8,088 bases of DNA, taken from contig JAGQQT010000164.1 of the NCBI GenBank assembly GCA_020426065.1, positions 1 through 8,088 on the forward strand. The letters are read 5' to 3'. This stretch comes from Planctomycetaceae bacterium (GTDB lineage: Bacteria > Planctomycetota > Planctomycetia > Planctomycetales > Planctomycetaceae). Shown in pieces: positions 1-6,603 of the stretch. The position numbers and the translations under genes are program-made. A model generated the notes under the pieces. It was not told where the DNA came from, did not search any database, and saw only the letters and a program-made list of their open reading frames with translations. How positions within the stretch are numbered: position 1 is the stretch's first letter; each line of letters begins with the position of its first letter.

Positions 1-1452
1 CAGGAAGTGGTTAGCAGCTTCTGAAAGTACGTTGGCCTGTGTGCTCAGGTCAGCAGCAGCTGTCAGAGTTTCAGTTGCAGCTTTACCGGATGCACTGGAA
101 GCCTGGCTGACTTCGCTGATGCTGGAGTTGACCTCCTTGGTTGCTGCAGCCTGCTGCTCGATGGCAACTGCCATGGCGTCAGCATTCTCATTGATTTTCT
201 CAATGGTGTCTGCAATTGCGGCCATGGCGTTGTTGGTGGCAGTTGTGGCGTTCTGCATTCCTTCGATTTCGTTGCGAATTTCTGCAGTGGCCCGTGCTGT
301 CTGATCAGCCAGAGCTTTCACTTCATTGGCCACCACAGCAAATCCCTTACCAGCTTCGCCAGCCCGTGTCGCTTCAACGGTCGCGTTGAGAGCAAGCAGG
401 TTGGTCTGGCTGGCAATCTGATTGATCAGTTTGGTGACGCTGGTGATTTTCTGGGAAGCTTCCACCAGTTCGTTCACGCGACGCTTGGAGTCATTGGCAC
501 GATCCACGGCGTTAGCGGCAATCTGGGTGGCCATTCCCACGCGTCGACGGATTTCATCGATCGAGGCAGAGAGTTCTTCCGATGCAGTGGCCACAGTCCG
601 GGCCTGGCAGCTCGTTTCTTCAGCGGCTGAAGCCATGGATTCGGAAGTGGACTGCATCTGGGTTGCGGCTGAAGAAACACCTTCCACAACAGTTTTGATG
701 TTGGTTTCAAAGTCAGCAACCATTTTCACCTGACGGGTCACTACGGCCCAGGTTACCAGGGCAGCAATCATTTCGCCGTCCTTGTCTTTCACTGGTGCAA
801 TCCGCAGATCCAGGGTTTCATCGCCCAGCTTGATCTTTGCATTGTGAGGCAGGCGAGAATCATCGGACAGCAGCTCGCGCTGATATCTTGGGTTCTTGTG
901 GAACTGGTCGATACAGGTTCCTACCAGCTTGTTCACTTTGATTGGCAGCAGATGTTCAATCTGCTTCAAAGTACGGAGAGTTGCCTGGTTGGCATAAGTG
1001 ATTTTGAACGATTTGACATCACACATCATCGCATTGATGGGCAGCTGATCGAGCATCTGCTGCTGCATCAGGTTCTGCTCTTCGGTTTGCAGTTTTTCAG
1101 TCACCACTGCCCATGTCACCATGGGTGCAATATAACGACCGCTGCGATCATAGATGGGGGAGATCAGCAGATCGAGTTTTTCTCCACCAATTTCAATGAC
1201 GGCCTGGTGAGGCAGATTCTTGGGATCTTTCAGCAGTTTCCGCTGATGTTCCGGGTCCTTGTGAAAGGCATCAATTGGGGTACCAATGATCTTGTCGACA
1301 GGAACTGGAAGGATTTTTTGAAGCGACTTCAACGTTTCGATTGCCTGTGTGTTGGCGTAATCGATCTGGAATGTTTTCAGATCACACGTCATCACGTTGA
1401 TCGGCATGTCCTCGACCATGGCCTGGAAAGGACGCTTTCCCATGAAAATCAT
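1..1452 (-). CDS. Soluble methyl-accepting chemotaxis protein with tandem PAS domains (partial, 3' end off window)
   Basis: Cytoplasmic chemoreceptor that would relay a PAS-sensed signal through CheW/CheA to the flagellar or twitching motor. The minus-strand frame is open from ATG at 1452 to base 1, giving 484 residues. Two PAS domains (about residues 10-117 and 134-239) are followed by an MCP signalling domain (about 255-484) whose hairpin tip reads [18 protein letters not shown] then [15 protein letters not shown] (about 349-382). The PAS copies align without gaps at an offset of 121 residues, about 52 of 100 positions identical by hand count; both carry C-D, YAN, I-D-x-FHK-x-P, LPH and VTWAVVT. 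No transmembrane segment or signal peptide is visible, so it is a soluble receptor. The start at 1452 is preferred to ATG 1443 because GAGGA lies 9 bases upstream. Only the extreme C-terminus is missing. Ligand unknown; family call very secure. Confidence 0.95.
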   Translation of the reverse strand, partial: MIFMGKRPFQAMVEDMPINVMTCDLKTFQIDYANTQAIETLKSLQKILPVPVDKIIGTPIDAFHKDPEHQRKLLKDPKNLPHQAVIEIGGEKLDLLISPIYDRSGRYIAPMVTWAVVTEKLQTEEQNLMQQQMLDQLPINAMMCDVKSFKITYANQATLRTLKQIEHLLPIKVNKLVGTCIDQFHKNPRYQRELLSDDSRLPHNAKIKLGDETLDLRIAPVKDKDGEMIAALVTWAVVTRQVKMVADFETNIKTVVEGVSSAATQMQSTSESMASAAEETSCQARTVATASEELSASIDEIRRRVGMATQIAANAVDRANDSKRRVNELVEASQKITSVTKLINQIASQTNLLALNATVEATRAGEAGKGFAVVANEVKALADQTARATAEIRNEIEGMQNATTATNNAMAAIADTIEKINENADAMAVAIEQQAAATKEVNSSISEVSQASSASGKAATETLTAAADLSTQANVLSEAANHFL

Positions 1453-1868
1453 TTTTCTGTTTCCTCAATCCGGTGCGGGGTACACCTGTATAATTATTGA
1501 CTCCTTAACGCCTTCATTTCCCTGGCGGGTCGTTCTCATTTCTGTTCATCGAACTCTGTTCAATGAATTCATGATGGAGATTCAGGGGGAAATGAGACAT
1601 CTGGAGAACCAGATCCACAAAAACTTGCTGTACCGGATTTGCAGATTTTTCATGAGGTTTATCCCTGATTAATCCGACGAGAAAGTGCGATACACATGTT
1701 CCCTTTCTGGCTTGAGCTTCCTGGCAGAACTCAACAAAGATTCTTGATCCCGCGTCTCGCCCACGATATTCTGTGCTCATGAGAATTGGTCCGAAAACTC
1801 CAGTCGGATCATTTCTGACCACCATTTCGAGTATTCCCTCCTCCACTTTATTCCTTCCGGAGTTGCTA
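1453..1868. other. Gap between the chemoreceptor and the DUF1559 gene
   Basis: This 416-base gap separates the minus-strand chemoreceptor from the plus-strand prepilin-like gene. It contains a candidate small minus-strand gene (1514-1825, listed separately). A TATAAT hexamer on the plus strand (1489-1494) has no matching -35. A weak plus-strand promoter-like pair, TTGATC (1744-1749) and TATTCT (1767-1772) with 17-base spacing, could serve the DUF1559 gene, but each hexamer matches only 4 of 6 consensus bases. GTTC-N3-GAAC-N3-GTTC at 1544-1561 includes an 8-base direct repeat (TCTGTTCA, period 14). None of these signals is strong. No RNA gene or mobile element is seen. Confidence 0.4.
1514..1825 (-). 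CDS. Candidate small protein of unknown function upstream of the chemoreceptor
   Basis: I do not recognise this product. The frame from ATG 1825 to the stop at 1514 encodes 103 residues starting MVVRNDPTGVFGPILMSTEY. The frame is open further up to ATG 1942, but that start would overlap the DUF1559 coding sequence; the 1825 start does not, and it has a perfect AGGAGG (plus-strand bases 1837-1842) 11 bases upstream. The middle (about residues 24-90) alternates hydrophobic and charged residues, has two cysteines (34 and 44), and could be a small alpha/beta or helical fold; there is no signal peptide or membrane span. It ends 61 bases before the chemoreceptor start on the same strand, so the two could be co-transcribed. 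Against it: several AGA/AGG codons, uncommon in the neighbouring genes, and no family resemblance. It may be a chance frame. Confidence 0.35.
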   Translation of the reverse strand: MVVRNDPTGVFGPILMSTEYRGRDAGSRIFVEFCQEAQARKGTCVSHFLVGLIRDKPHEKSANPVQQVFVDLVLQMSHFPLNLHHEFIEQSSMNRNENDPPGK

Positions 1869-2873
1869 ATGTCTCGGTCGCTGAACTCTATGTCTCGTAA
1901 GGGGTTTACCCTCATCGAATTGCTGGTAGTGATTGCAATCATTGCGATCCTCGTTGCTCTGTTGTTGCCTGCCGTTCAACAGGCTCGGGAAGCCGCCCGT
2001 CGCAGCAGCTGTAAAAACAACCTGAAACAGCTCGGACTGGCCATGCACAACTACCATGATGTCTACAACATCTTCCCGCCCGCAGGGACAATTGCTGGCT
2101 TCGGGACCAATATGGACCAGACCAACGCCTGGCCTTGGTCCACCAAAATCCTGCCTTATATTGAAGAGTCAGCCCTCTATGATGCCCTGCAGCCTGGCGA
2201 AGGGTCTGTCCCTCGCAGTGCCACAAATATGGCAAACGTGAATGATTACCTGACTGCCAATGGAGGAACCAAGGAACAGCTGCTGTCCAAAGTGATTCCA
2301 ACTTACCTCTGCCCCTCAGCACCAGGACCCGAATACAACAAGTTTCAGGCGAACATGGGGACGCTCATGTATGGAGTGAACAATGTTCTGTTCCCGGTTC
2401 CCTCCGCCACCATCAAGGCCCAGAGCATGTCTGATGTCACCGATGGGACCACCAACACAATTCTTATTGGTGAAAAAGCCCTTTATGATGGTCCACGACT
2501 TTCAATCGGAGCGGTCTGGGGTAACTATAAAACCTGTGCCGGTCGACTGGGAATCATTTCTGGGCACGCGGAAATCAACACTCCATTCGATGGAACCTGG
2601 GATGCCGCCAACAACTGCTACCTGGAGAACAATCCAGCAGATGCTACACGTGTTGCAGCTTTCAGTTTGCATGATGGGGGAGCACAGTTTGCCATGGTGG
2701 ATGGCAGCGTGCGGTTTATCAGTGAAAACGTGAACTCAAATCCCGCCATCGGTTCTGCTGGGGGATCATTCCCCTGCTCTGGTGGTGCTCCACCTTGTGC
2801 AGCCAGTGAGACCGTCTACACGTACCAGGCACTTATCTACATCGATGACGAACTGGTTGTTGGCGAATTCTAA
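1869..2873 (+). CDS. DUF1559 domain protein with type IV prepilin-like N-terminus
   Basis: Member of the large planctomycete DUF1559 (SBP_bac_10-like) family: exported pseudopilin-like proteins of unsettled role, presumably anchored in the membrane or assembled like minor pilins. The chosen start gives 334 residues. Residues 11-35 form a class III signal, RKG|FTLIELLVVIAIIAILVALLLP, with predicted prepilin-peptidase cleavage after G12 and the conserved glutamate at mature +5 (E17). QQAREAARRSSCKNNLKQLG (37-56) and NYHDVYNIFPPAG (61-73) are family hallmarks. The C-terminal H268-DGGAQFAMVDGSVRFI motif is also typical. Upstream in-frame ATG 1773 would add 32 residues before the signal and is rejected; ATG 1869 has GGAG (1859-1862) 6 bases upstream. 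ATG 1890 is a weaker alternative. A cysteine-bearing Gly/Pro-rich stretch (about 296-311) near the end looks like a variable insertion. A terminator follows. Confidence 0.95.
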   Translation: MSRSLNSMSRKGFTLIELLVVIAIIAILVALLLPAVQQAREAARRSSCKNNLKQLGLAMHNYHDVYNIFPPAGTIAGFGTNMDQTNAWPWSTKILPYIEESALYDALQPGEGSVPRSATNMANVNDYLTANGGTKEQLLSKVIPTYLCPSAPGPEYNKFQANMGTLMYGVNNVLFPVPSATIKAQSMSDVTDGTTNTILIGEKALYDGPRLSIGAVWGNYKTCAGRLGIISGHAEINTPFDGTWDAANNCYLENNPADATRVAAFSLHDGGAQFAMVDGSVRFISENVNSNPAIGSAGGSFPCSGGAPPCAASETVYTYQALIYIDDELVVGEF

Positions 2874-2898
2874 AATCCTGAAACTGGAATCTGATTGT

Positions 2899-2931
2899 GC
2901 AGGGCGTACTCTATTGGGACGCCCTGCTTTT
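2899..2931 (+). terminator. Rho-independent terminator after the DUF1559 gene
   Basis: GCAGGGCGT (2899-2907) and ACGCCCTGC (2919-2927) form a perfect 9-bp stem with an 11-base loop, followed at once by TTTT (2928-2931). It lies 25 bases after the stop codon. No A-tract precedes the stem, so it should work only for plus-strand transcription. The U-tract is short, so some read-through into the lipoprotein gene is possible. Confidence 0.8.
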
Positions 2932-2937
2932 CCAATA

Positions 2938-2954
2938 TTCCGGCTTTTCCGGAA
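2938..2954 (+). other. Second small hairpin between DUF1559 and lipoprotein genes
   Basis: TTCCGG (2938-2943) and CCGGAA (2949-2954) pair perfectly around a CTTTT loop, six bases after the upstream terminator. It is followed by AAAC rather than a U-tract, so on its own it is not a classic terminator. It may stabilise the 3' end, or the 5' end of a processed downstream message. The role is inferred from position only. Confidence 0.4.
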
Positions 2955-3001
2955 AACAGACAACGGATCGCACCCCTGCTGATCGGATACGGATTGACCG
3001 C

Positions 3002-3496
3002 ATGAAAAAACTGAATGTCCTCGTATTGCTGATGGTTCTGAGCCTGGCAGGCTGTGGCGATGGCCGTCCAGCAGTTGTCCCCATCTCTGGCACGGTGACC
3101 CTGAATGGTGACCCGGTGGAAGGAGTGACGGTCATGTTTGTTGTCGAAGAAGTTGCCGATGGCTACGCCCGCCCTTCCGCAGGAAAAACAGACGCTCAGG
3201 GCAAGTTCACAATTAGCACTTATGGCAATGAAGACGGCATGCCGGTCGGCAAGTACAAGGTCGGGTTCATCAAAAAGGAGCTGCTCAGCAAGGCACCTGA
3301 GAATGAATACTCAGAGAACCCGGAAGCCTCTCTGAAAAGCATCAAATATAAATGGCATACTCCCCGAAATGTGGCTGACCCGAATGAATCGGGAATTACG
3401 GCGGAGGTCACGAAAAACGGTTTGGAACCTGCCACCTTTGCCCTTGAGGGAGGCGGCGATATTGAAACCGATGGAGTCATGGCTAACGAGCCCTGA
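3002..3496 (+). CDS. Small lipoprotein with carboxypeptidase regulatory-like (transthyretin-like) domain
   Basis: A 164-residue predicted lipoprotein. Residues 1-18 are a type II signal, MKKLNVLVLLMVLSLAGC, with the lipobox LAGC and C18 as the lipidated residue. Residues about 26-90 match the beta-sandwich pattern of CarboxypepD_reg-like domains: ISGTVTLNGDPVEGVTVMF, then GKTDAQGKFTISTY, then G-x-PVGKYKVGF. The rest (about 91-164) is charged and lysine/glutamate-rich with no domain I recognise. Such proteins commonly follow DUF1559 genes in planctomycetes, suggesting a shared envelope job that is not known. The frame is open upstream to 2897, but only ATG 3002 starts the signal peptide; its ribosome site is weak (GGA 2991-2993, 8 bases upstream). 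It lies beyond the DUF1559 terminator, so expression may rely on read-through or an unseen promoter. The next gene starts 80 bases on with no terminator between. Confidence 0.88.
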   Translation: MKKLNVLVLLMVLSLAGCGDGRPAVVPISGTVTLNGDPVEGVTVMFVVEEVADGYARPSAGKTDAQGKFTISTYGNEDGMPVGKYKVGFIKKELLSKAPENEYSENPEASLKSIKYKWHTPRNVADPNESGITAEVTKNGLEPATFALEGGGDIETDGVMANEP

Positions 3497-3576
3497 TTTC
3501 ACTGACATCCTTGCTGCTTGCCGATACGTTGCAGTTCCGGTCCACTTTCACCAAACTGAATGGACAGGGGGAAACC

Positions 3577-4596
3577 ATGCTGCGTCATCTGTATCCAATC
3601 ATTGTTTGCCTGATGGCAATCCCGCCTTCTCTGATCTTTGCTGAAGATCAGCCCATCGCACTCCCGACCCGCTGGGAATTCACCCGGCCTCTCGTCTCGC
3701 CGGAACAGCGGGAGGATGAACCATCCTGTGCTCAGAAAGATCCCACAATCGTCCATCATGAAGGACGCTGGCATCTGTTCATGACGGTGAAACTGCCCAC
3801 CCGCTCAGCCATCGAATACTGCTCGTTCGAGAACTGGGATGAGGCCAACCAGGCGAAGCGGATTCTGCTGGACGTAGGAGAAACGGCGTACTTCTGTGCT
3901 CCCCAGGTTTTCTATTTTCGACCTCACAAAAAATGGTACCTGATTTACCAGATCGGTGGTCACGGTCATAAAAAAATGGCGGTTGCCTGTGCTACCACGT
4001 CAAACCTGAATGATCCCAACTCCTGGGAAACCCAGCCACACCTGCTGACAGGTGATGAAAACGATCCGCGAACAGTGGGCGGGATTGATTTCTGGATCAT
4101 CTGTGATGAGGAACGGGCCTATCTGTTTTTCACCAGCAATAACGGAAAGCTCTGGCGAATGTGGACCCCGGTCGATCAATTCCCACGAGGATTCGATCAT
4201 TGTGAGCTCGCCATGGAGGGGCCATTTTTTGAAGCCAGTCACACTTACCGCATCAAGGGGAGTGACCAGTATCTCACCCTCATAGAAGAGAACGGTCGTC
4301 GTTATTACAAGGCGTATCTGGCGGACCGGCTGGATGGTGCCTGGAAGCCACTGGCCAGTACGGAACAACTTCCCTTTGCGGGGGCAGCCAACATTCAACC
4401 TGCCGCCGGTGTGAATCGTTGGACAGATAATATCAGCCACGGAGAACTGCTGCGGGAATCAAATGATGAACGGCTCCTGATTGACCCTGCCCGGTTGACC
4501 TTTCTGTTTCAGGGTTGTCTGCAATCAGAGAAACAGGGGCTGCCTTACGGCAAGATTCCCTGGCGGCTAGGACTGCTGACACCATTGCAGGAATAG
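3577..4596 (+). CDS. Secreted GH62 alpha-L-arabinofuranosidase
   Basis: Glycoside hydrolase family 62 enzymes remove single alpha-L-arabinofuranosyl side groups from arabinoxylan or arabinan with inversion. This 339-residue protein has a Sec signal (residues 1-22, likely cut after IFA|EDQ) and then one catalytic five-bladed propeller domain with no carbohydrate-binding module. Family landmarks appear in order: KDPTIV with D55 as the expected general base, SW-x-TQPHLL, IDFWIICDEE with D171 as the pKa-modulating aspartate, AYLFFTSNNGKLWR, GPFFEAS with E219 as the expected general acid, PFAGAANI, and WTDNISHGELL with H288. Spacing of D55, D171 and E219 fits characterised GH62 enzymes. ATG 3577 is chosen over in-frame ATG 3511 because it starts the signal peptide and has a GGGGG ribosome site (3567-3571) 5 bases upstream. 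The following DMFase-like gene is 64 bases away with no terminator, so the pair is probably co-transcribed. Substrate is inferred from family only. Confidence 0.92.
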   Translation: MLRHLYPIIVCLMAIPPSLIFAEDQPIALPTRWEFTRPLVSPEQREDEPSCAQKDPTIVHHEGRWHLFMTVKLPTRSAIEYCSFENWDEANQAKRILLDVGETAYFCAPQVFYFRPHKKWYLIYQIGGHGHKKMAVACATTSNLNDPNSWETQPHLLTGDENDPRTVGGIDFWIICDEERAYLFFTSNNGKLWRMWTPVDQFPRGFDHCELAMEGPFFEASHTYRIKGSDQYLTLIEENGRRYYKAYLADRLDGAWKPLASTEQLPFAGAANIQPAAGVNRWTDNISHGELLRESNDERLLIDPARLTFLFQGCLQSEKQGLPYGKIPWRLGLLTPLQE

Positions 4597-4660
4597 GCTG
4601 ACTGTTTGAACTCCCACGAACCCCGCCATCAGGTGCATTGACTCTTAGAAAGGACATCCC

Positions 4661-6211
4661 ATGCCGGACCAGCCATTTGATCGTCGGGAATTGTTGAAGC
4701 GAGCCGGGATCACGGGAGTTGCAGGTTTATCGCCTCTGGTTTCTGCCTCGGCAATTTCCGCAGCCGAGGCCTCAGCTTCCCGCAAGCGGAACCGGATTCA
4801 TGAAGAGAACGAGAAACCCGGCACAACCGACTGGCAACTGACCCGTGTCATGGTCAACAAGGGAAGCTACCGCACCAGCCTGATTGAAGGCTACTGCGAT
4901 CGGCAGTCGGTTGCGGCTGGAGAAACTCTTTCGATCTGCGTCAGCACTGATCCCGCTCGACAGTATGCACTCGATATCTATCGGCTCGGCTATTATGGAG
5001 GAACCGGCGGCAGACACATGCTGCATGTCGGTCCGCTACTGGGAGAAACGCAACCGATTCCGGAAATGACCGCCGAGCCGGAACGACTGCGGGAGTGCCA
5101 ATGGAAACCGACCTGTTCCATCACGATTCCCGAAGACTGGCTCAGCGGTGTCTACCTCGGCAAGCTGACTACCATTCCAGACAGCCCCGCAGAACCTTAC
5201 TGGCAGAGCTATGTGATCTTTATCGTGCGGGATCAGCGGAAAGCAGATCTGCTGTTTCAGTGCAGTGACAATACCTGGCAGGCGTACAATCGCTGGCCGG
5301 TGAATGAATCACTCTATACACATCCGGCCGGTGCACACGCTCCCGATGTGAGTGTGAGCTTCGATCGTCCCTATGGAAAGTATTGCCAGATTTTCGAGAA
5401 TCCCCTCTCGGTCGGATCGGGTGAGTTTCTGTTGTGGGAATTTCCGCTGGCCTACTGGCTGGAAAAAGAAGGTTATGATGTGACCTATGGCTGCAATTGC
5501 GATTGCATCTCGGCAGACTTTATCGAGCGTTGTCGGGTCATGCTCAGTGTCGGCCATGATGAATACTGGGATGTCCGCCAGTATCATGCCGTGGAGCATG
5601 CGATCCAGAAGGGCGTAAACGTCTTGTGGCTGTGCGGAAATTCCGTTTTTGTGGATTCTCCCTTCACAGGCAATGCCTCCAATATTCCTCTACGTCGGTT
5701 GACCCGCAAAGGTTTCTTTGGCGAGGTCCGGGAAGATGAGGACGCAAAATATCGTTCTCTGTTTGCCGGGACAGCAGGGACTGCTCCAGATGAGCGAAAT
5801 ATCATGGGGGTCCGCTCCGTTGTTCCCTTCAACGGAGGAGGAGACTGGACCTGCAGCAATGAAAAGCACTGGCTGTTTGCCGGAACCGGAATGAAGAACG
5901 GGGATTCCATTCCCGGACTCGTTGGCTGGGAACATCATGGCGAGCCAGATCTGAGTCTGCCTGGGATGGAAGTTGTGGCAGAAGGGACGATCTGGTCGGG
6001 CGGCGTGAATCCGGGCAAGTATGAGGCGGTCGTGTTTCATGGCCCGCAGGGGAATCTCATTTTCAATGCCTCAACAATCTTCTGGGCCCAGGGACTTTCC
6101 GCTCCACCGGGACACTGGATCCCCTGGTCTCACGGCTCCCGTCCCCATGGGCCGGACCCGCGTGTCCAGCAGATGACCCGAAATCTGCTGACCCGCTGCC
6201 TGGGAGAGTAA
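4661..6211 (+). CDS. Tat-exported N,N-dimethylformamidase large-subunit-like protein (DmfA2 family)
   Basis: A 516-residue protein resembling the beta (large) subunit of N,N-dimethylformamidase, a mononuclear-iron amidohydrolase with a two-tyrosine, one-carboxylate site. Residues 1-38 look like a twin-arginine signal (DRRELLKRAGITGVAGL, then an Ala/Ser-rich stretch), implying folded export, as expected for a metal enzyme. An N-terminal beta domain follows (about 56-190: GYCDRQSVAAGE, DIYRLGYYGGTGGR), then the DMFA2_C-like catalytic region (about 194-512: DNTWQAYNRWP, GEFLLWEFPLAYWLEKEGYDVTY, LSVGHDEYWD, LWLCGNSVF, FNASTIFW). Y209, Y265, Y302 and E424 are candidate metal ligands, but I cannot assign them without an alignment. 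ATG 4661 has AAAGGA (4649-4654) 6 bases upstream. No small DmfA1 subunit is encoded nearby, and planctomycete homologues may act on other amides. Activity on dimethylformamide itself should not be assumed. An unusual CNCDC cluster sits at 278-282. Confidence 0.85.
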   Translation: MPDQPFDRRELLKRAGITGVAGLSPLVSASAISAAEASASRKRNRIHEENEKPGTTDWQLTRVMVNKGSYRTSLIEGYCDRQSVAAGETLSICVSTDPARQYALDIYRLGYYGGTGGRHMLHVGPLLGETQPIPEMTAEPERLRECQWKPTCSITIPEDWLSGVYLGKLTTIPDSPAEPYWQSYVIFIVRDQRKADLLFQCSDNTWQAYNRWPVNESLYTHPAGAHAPDVSVSFDRPYGKYCQIFENPLSVGSGEFLLWEFPLAYWLEKEGYDVTYGCNCDCISADFIERCRVMLSVGHDEYWDVRQYHAVEHAIQKGVNVLWLCGNSVFVDSPFTGNASNIPLRRLTRKGFFGEVREDEDAKYRSLFAGTAGTAPDERNIMGVRSVVPFNGGGDWTCSNEKHWLFAGTGMKNGDSIPGLVGWEHHGEPDLSLPGMEVVAEGTIWSGGVNPGKYEAVVFHGPQGNLIFNASTIFWAQGLSAPPGHWIPWSHGSRPHGPDPRVQQMTRNLLTRCLGE

Positions 6212-6236
6212 TCGATTTGCATCTGCTTAACGGGTG

Positions 6237-6421
6237 GTCGGTTGGCCCGGAAGAATTCCGGGTGGACAGAGTCCGTCAAAGGCTGTCAGGAGACATTTGA
6301 TCAAAGAAACGCTTTGGTTCCCCTGGAACCCTCAAAAGAACCTTCAATTCAAGCTCAATCATTCGCTTGTGCCGCAGCCTGAAACGGCTTCGCCGCCCGG
6401 AATTCTTCCGGGCCATCCGGT
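6237..6421. repeat. Long imperfect inverted repeat with self-complementary arms
   Basis: The left arm (6237-6265) and right arm (6393-6421) are inverted copies. The inner 23 positions (6243-6265 with 6393-6415) match except at one base, 6263/6395; beyond a T-T mismatch (6242/6416) another five positions pair, two as G-T. In a plus-strand RNA all three imperfect pairs would be G-U wobbles, giving 28 of 29 pairs. Each arm also contains its own dyad, CCCGGAA-N3-TTCCGGG (6246-6262 and 6396-6412), with spacer GAA in one arm and TTC in the other. So either two local hairpins or one long helix can form. The left arm begins 26 bases after the upstream stop codon. No U-tract follows either arm and no clean target-site duplication flanks it. 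It could be a 3'-end structure, a non-canonical terminator or a small MITE-like relic. Confidence 0.8.
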
Positions 6422-6493
6422 GAATGAGAATTGAATCATGGCCCCTATCGAAAAGCCTCTCAACCGCGGCAGAATTGCCCGTTTGAACTCGCA

Positions 6494-6522
6494 TTGACCG
6501 AATTTGCCCGGACCGGGATAAT
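6494..6522 (+). promoter_or_regulatory. Predicted sigma70-type promoter for lpxA
   Basis: TTGACC (6494-6499) and GATAAT (6517-6522) each match 5 of 6 consensus bases and are separated by exactly 17 bases. Transcription would start near 6529-6531, giving lpxA a leader of roughly 87 bases. This is the best promoter match I found in the window. Planctomycete promoter consensus is assumed to resemble the general housekeeping type. Confidence 0.5.
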
Positions 6523-6531
6523 CCGCCAACT

Positions 6532-6565
6532 ACCGATGAACCTGGGGGAAAACTTGTTCATCGGT
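6532..6565 (+). other. Perfect 10-bp stem-loop in the lpxA leader
   Basis: ACCGATGAAC (6532-6541) and GTTCATCGGT (6556-6565) are perfect inverted copies around a 14-base loop containing GGGGGAAAA. If the predicted promoter is right, this hairpin sits at the very 5' end of the lpxA message, 51 bases before the start codon. It could protect the transcript or act as a protein- or RNA-binding element. It lacks a following U-tract, so an attenuator is less likely. Confidence 0.6.
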
Positions 6566-6603
6566 CTTGCTCAGAAATATCAGTGCCGGCAAGCCGGCCG
6601 CAG

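Noticed and set aside
1489..1494. Perfect TATAAT hexamer on the plus strand
   Set aside because: No acceptable -35 lies 16-18 bases upstream, and the minus-strand reading does not give a convincing chemoreceptor promoter either.
844..1500. 218-residue plus-strand frame across the chemoreceptor PAS region
   Set aside because: It is antisense to clear PAS coding sequence, is rich in His/Gln/Leu as expected for such a shadow, and has no family pattern.
1541..1562. LexA/SOS box reading of the GTTC repeat
   Set aside because: Known boxes use CGAAC-N4-GTTCG or GTTC-N7-GTTC; here the spacings are N3 and N10, so the match fails.
1773..1868. N-terminal extension of the DUF1559 frame from ATG 1773
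   Set aside because: It would put 32 residues ahead of the short prepilin leader. ATG 1869 has a good ribosome site and gives the normal leader.
2897..3001. Upstream extension of the lipoprotein frame
   Set aside because: It overlaps the terminator stem and would bury the lipoprotein signal peptide 35 residues inside the protein.
4000..4440. 146-residue minus-strand frame inside the GH62 gene
   Set aside because: It is antisense to conserved GH62 motifs and has no independent support.
6234..6494. Short frames on both strands through the inverted repeat (6234-6434 plus, 6276-6494 minus)
   Set aside because: They are in a dyad-rich non-coding region, lack ribosome sites, and the translated arms simply reflect the palindromic bases.
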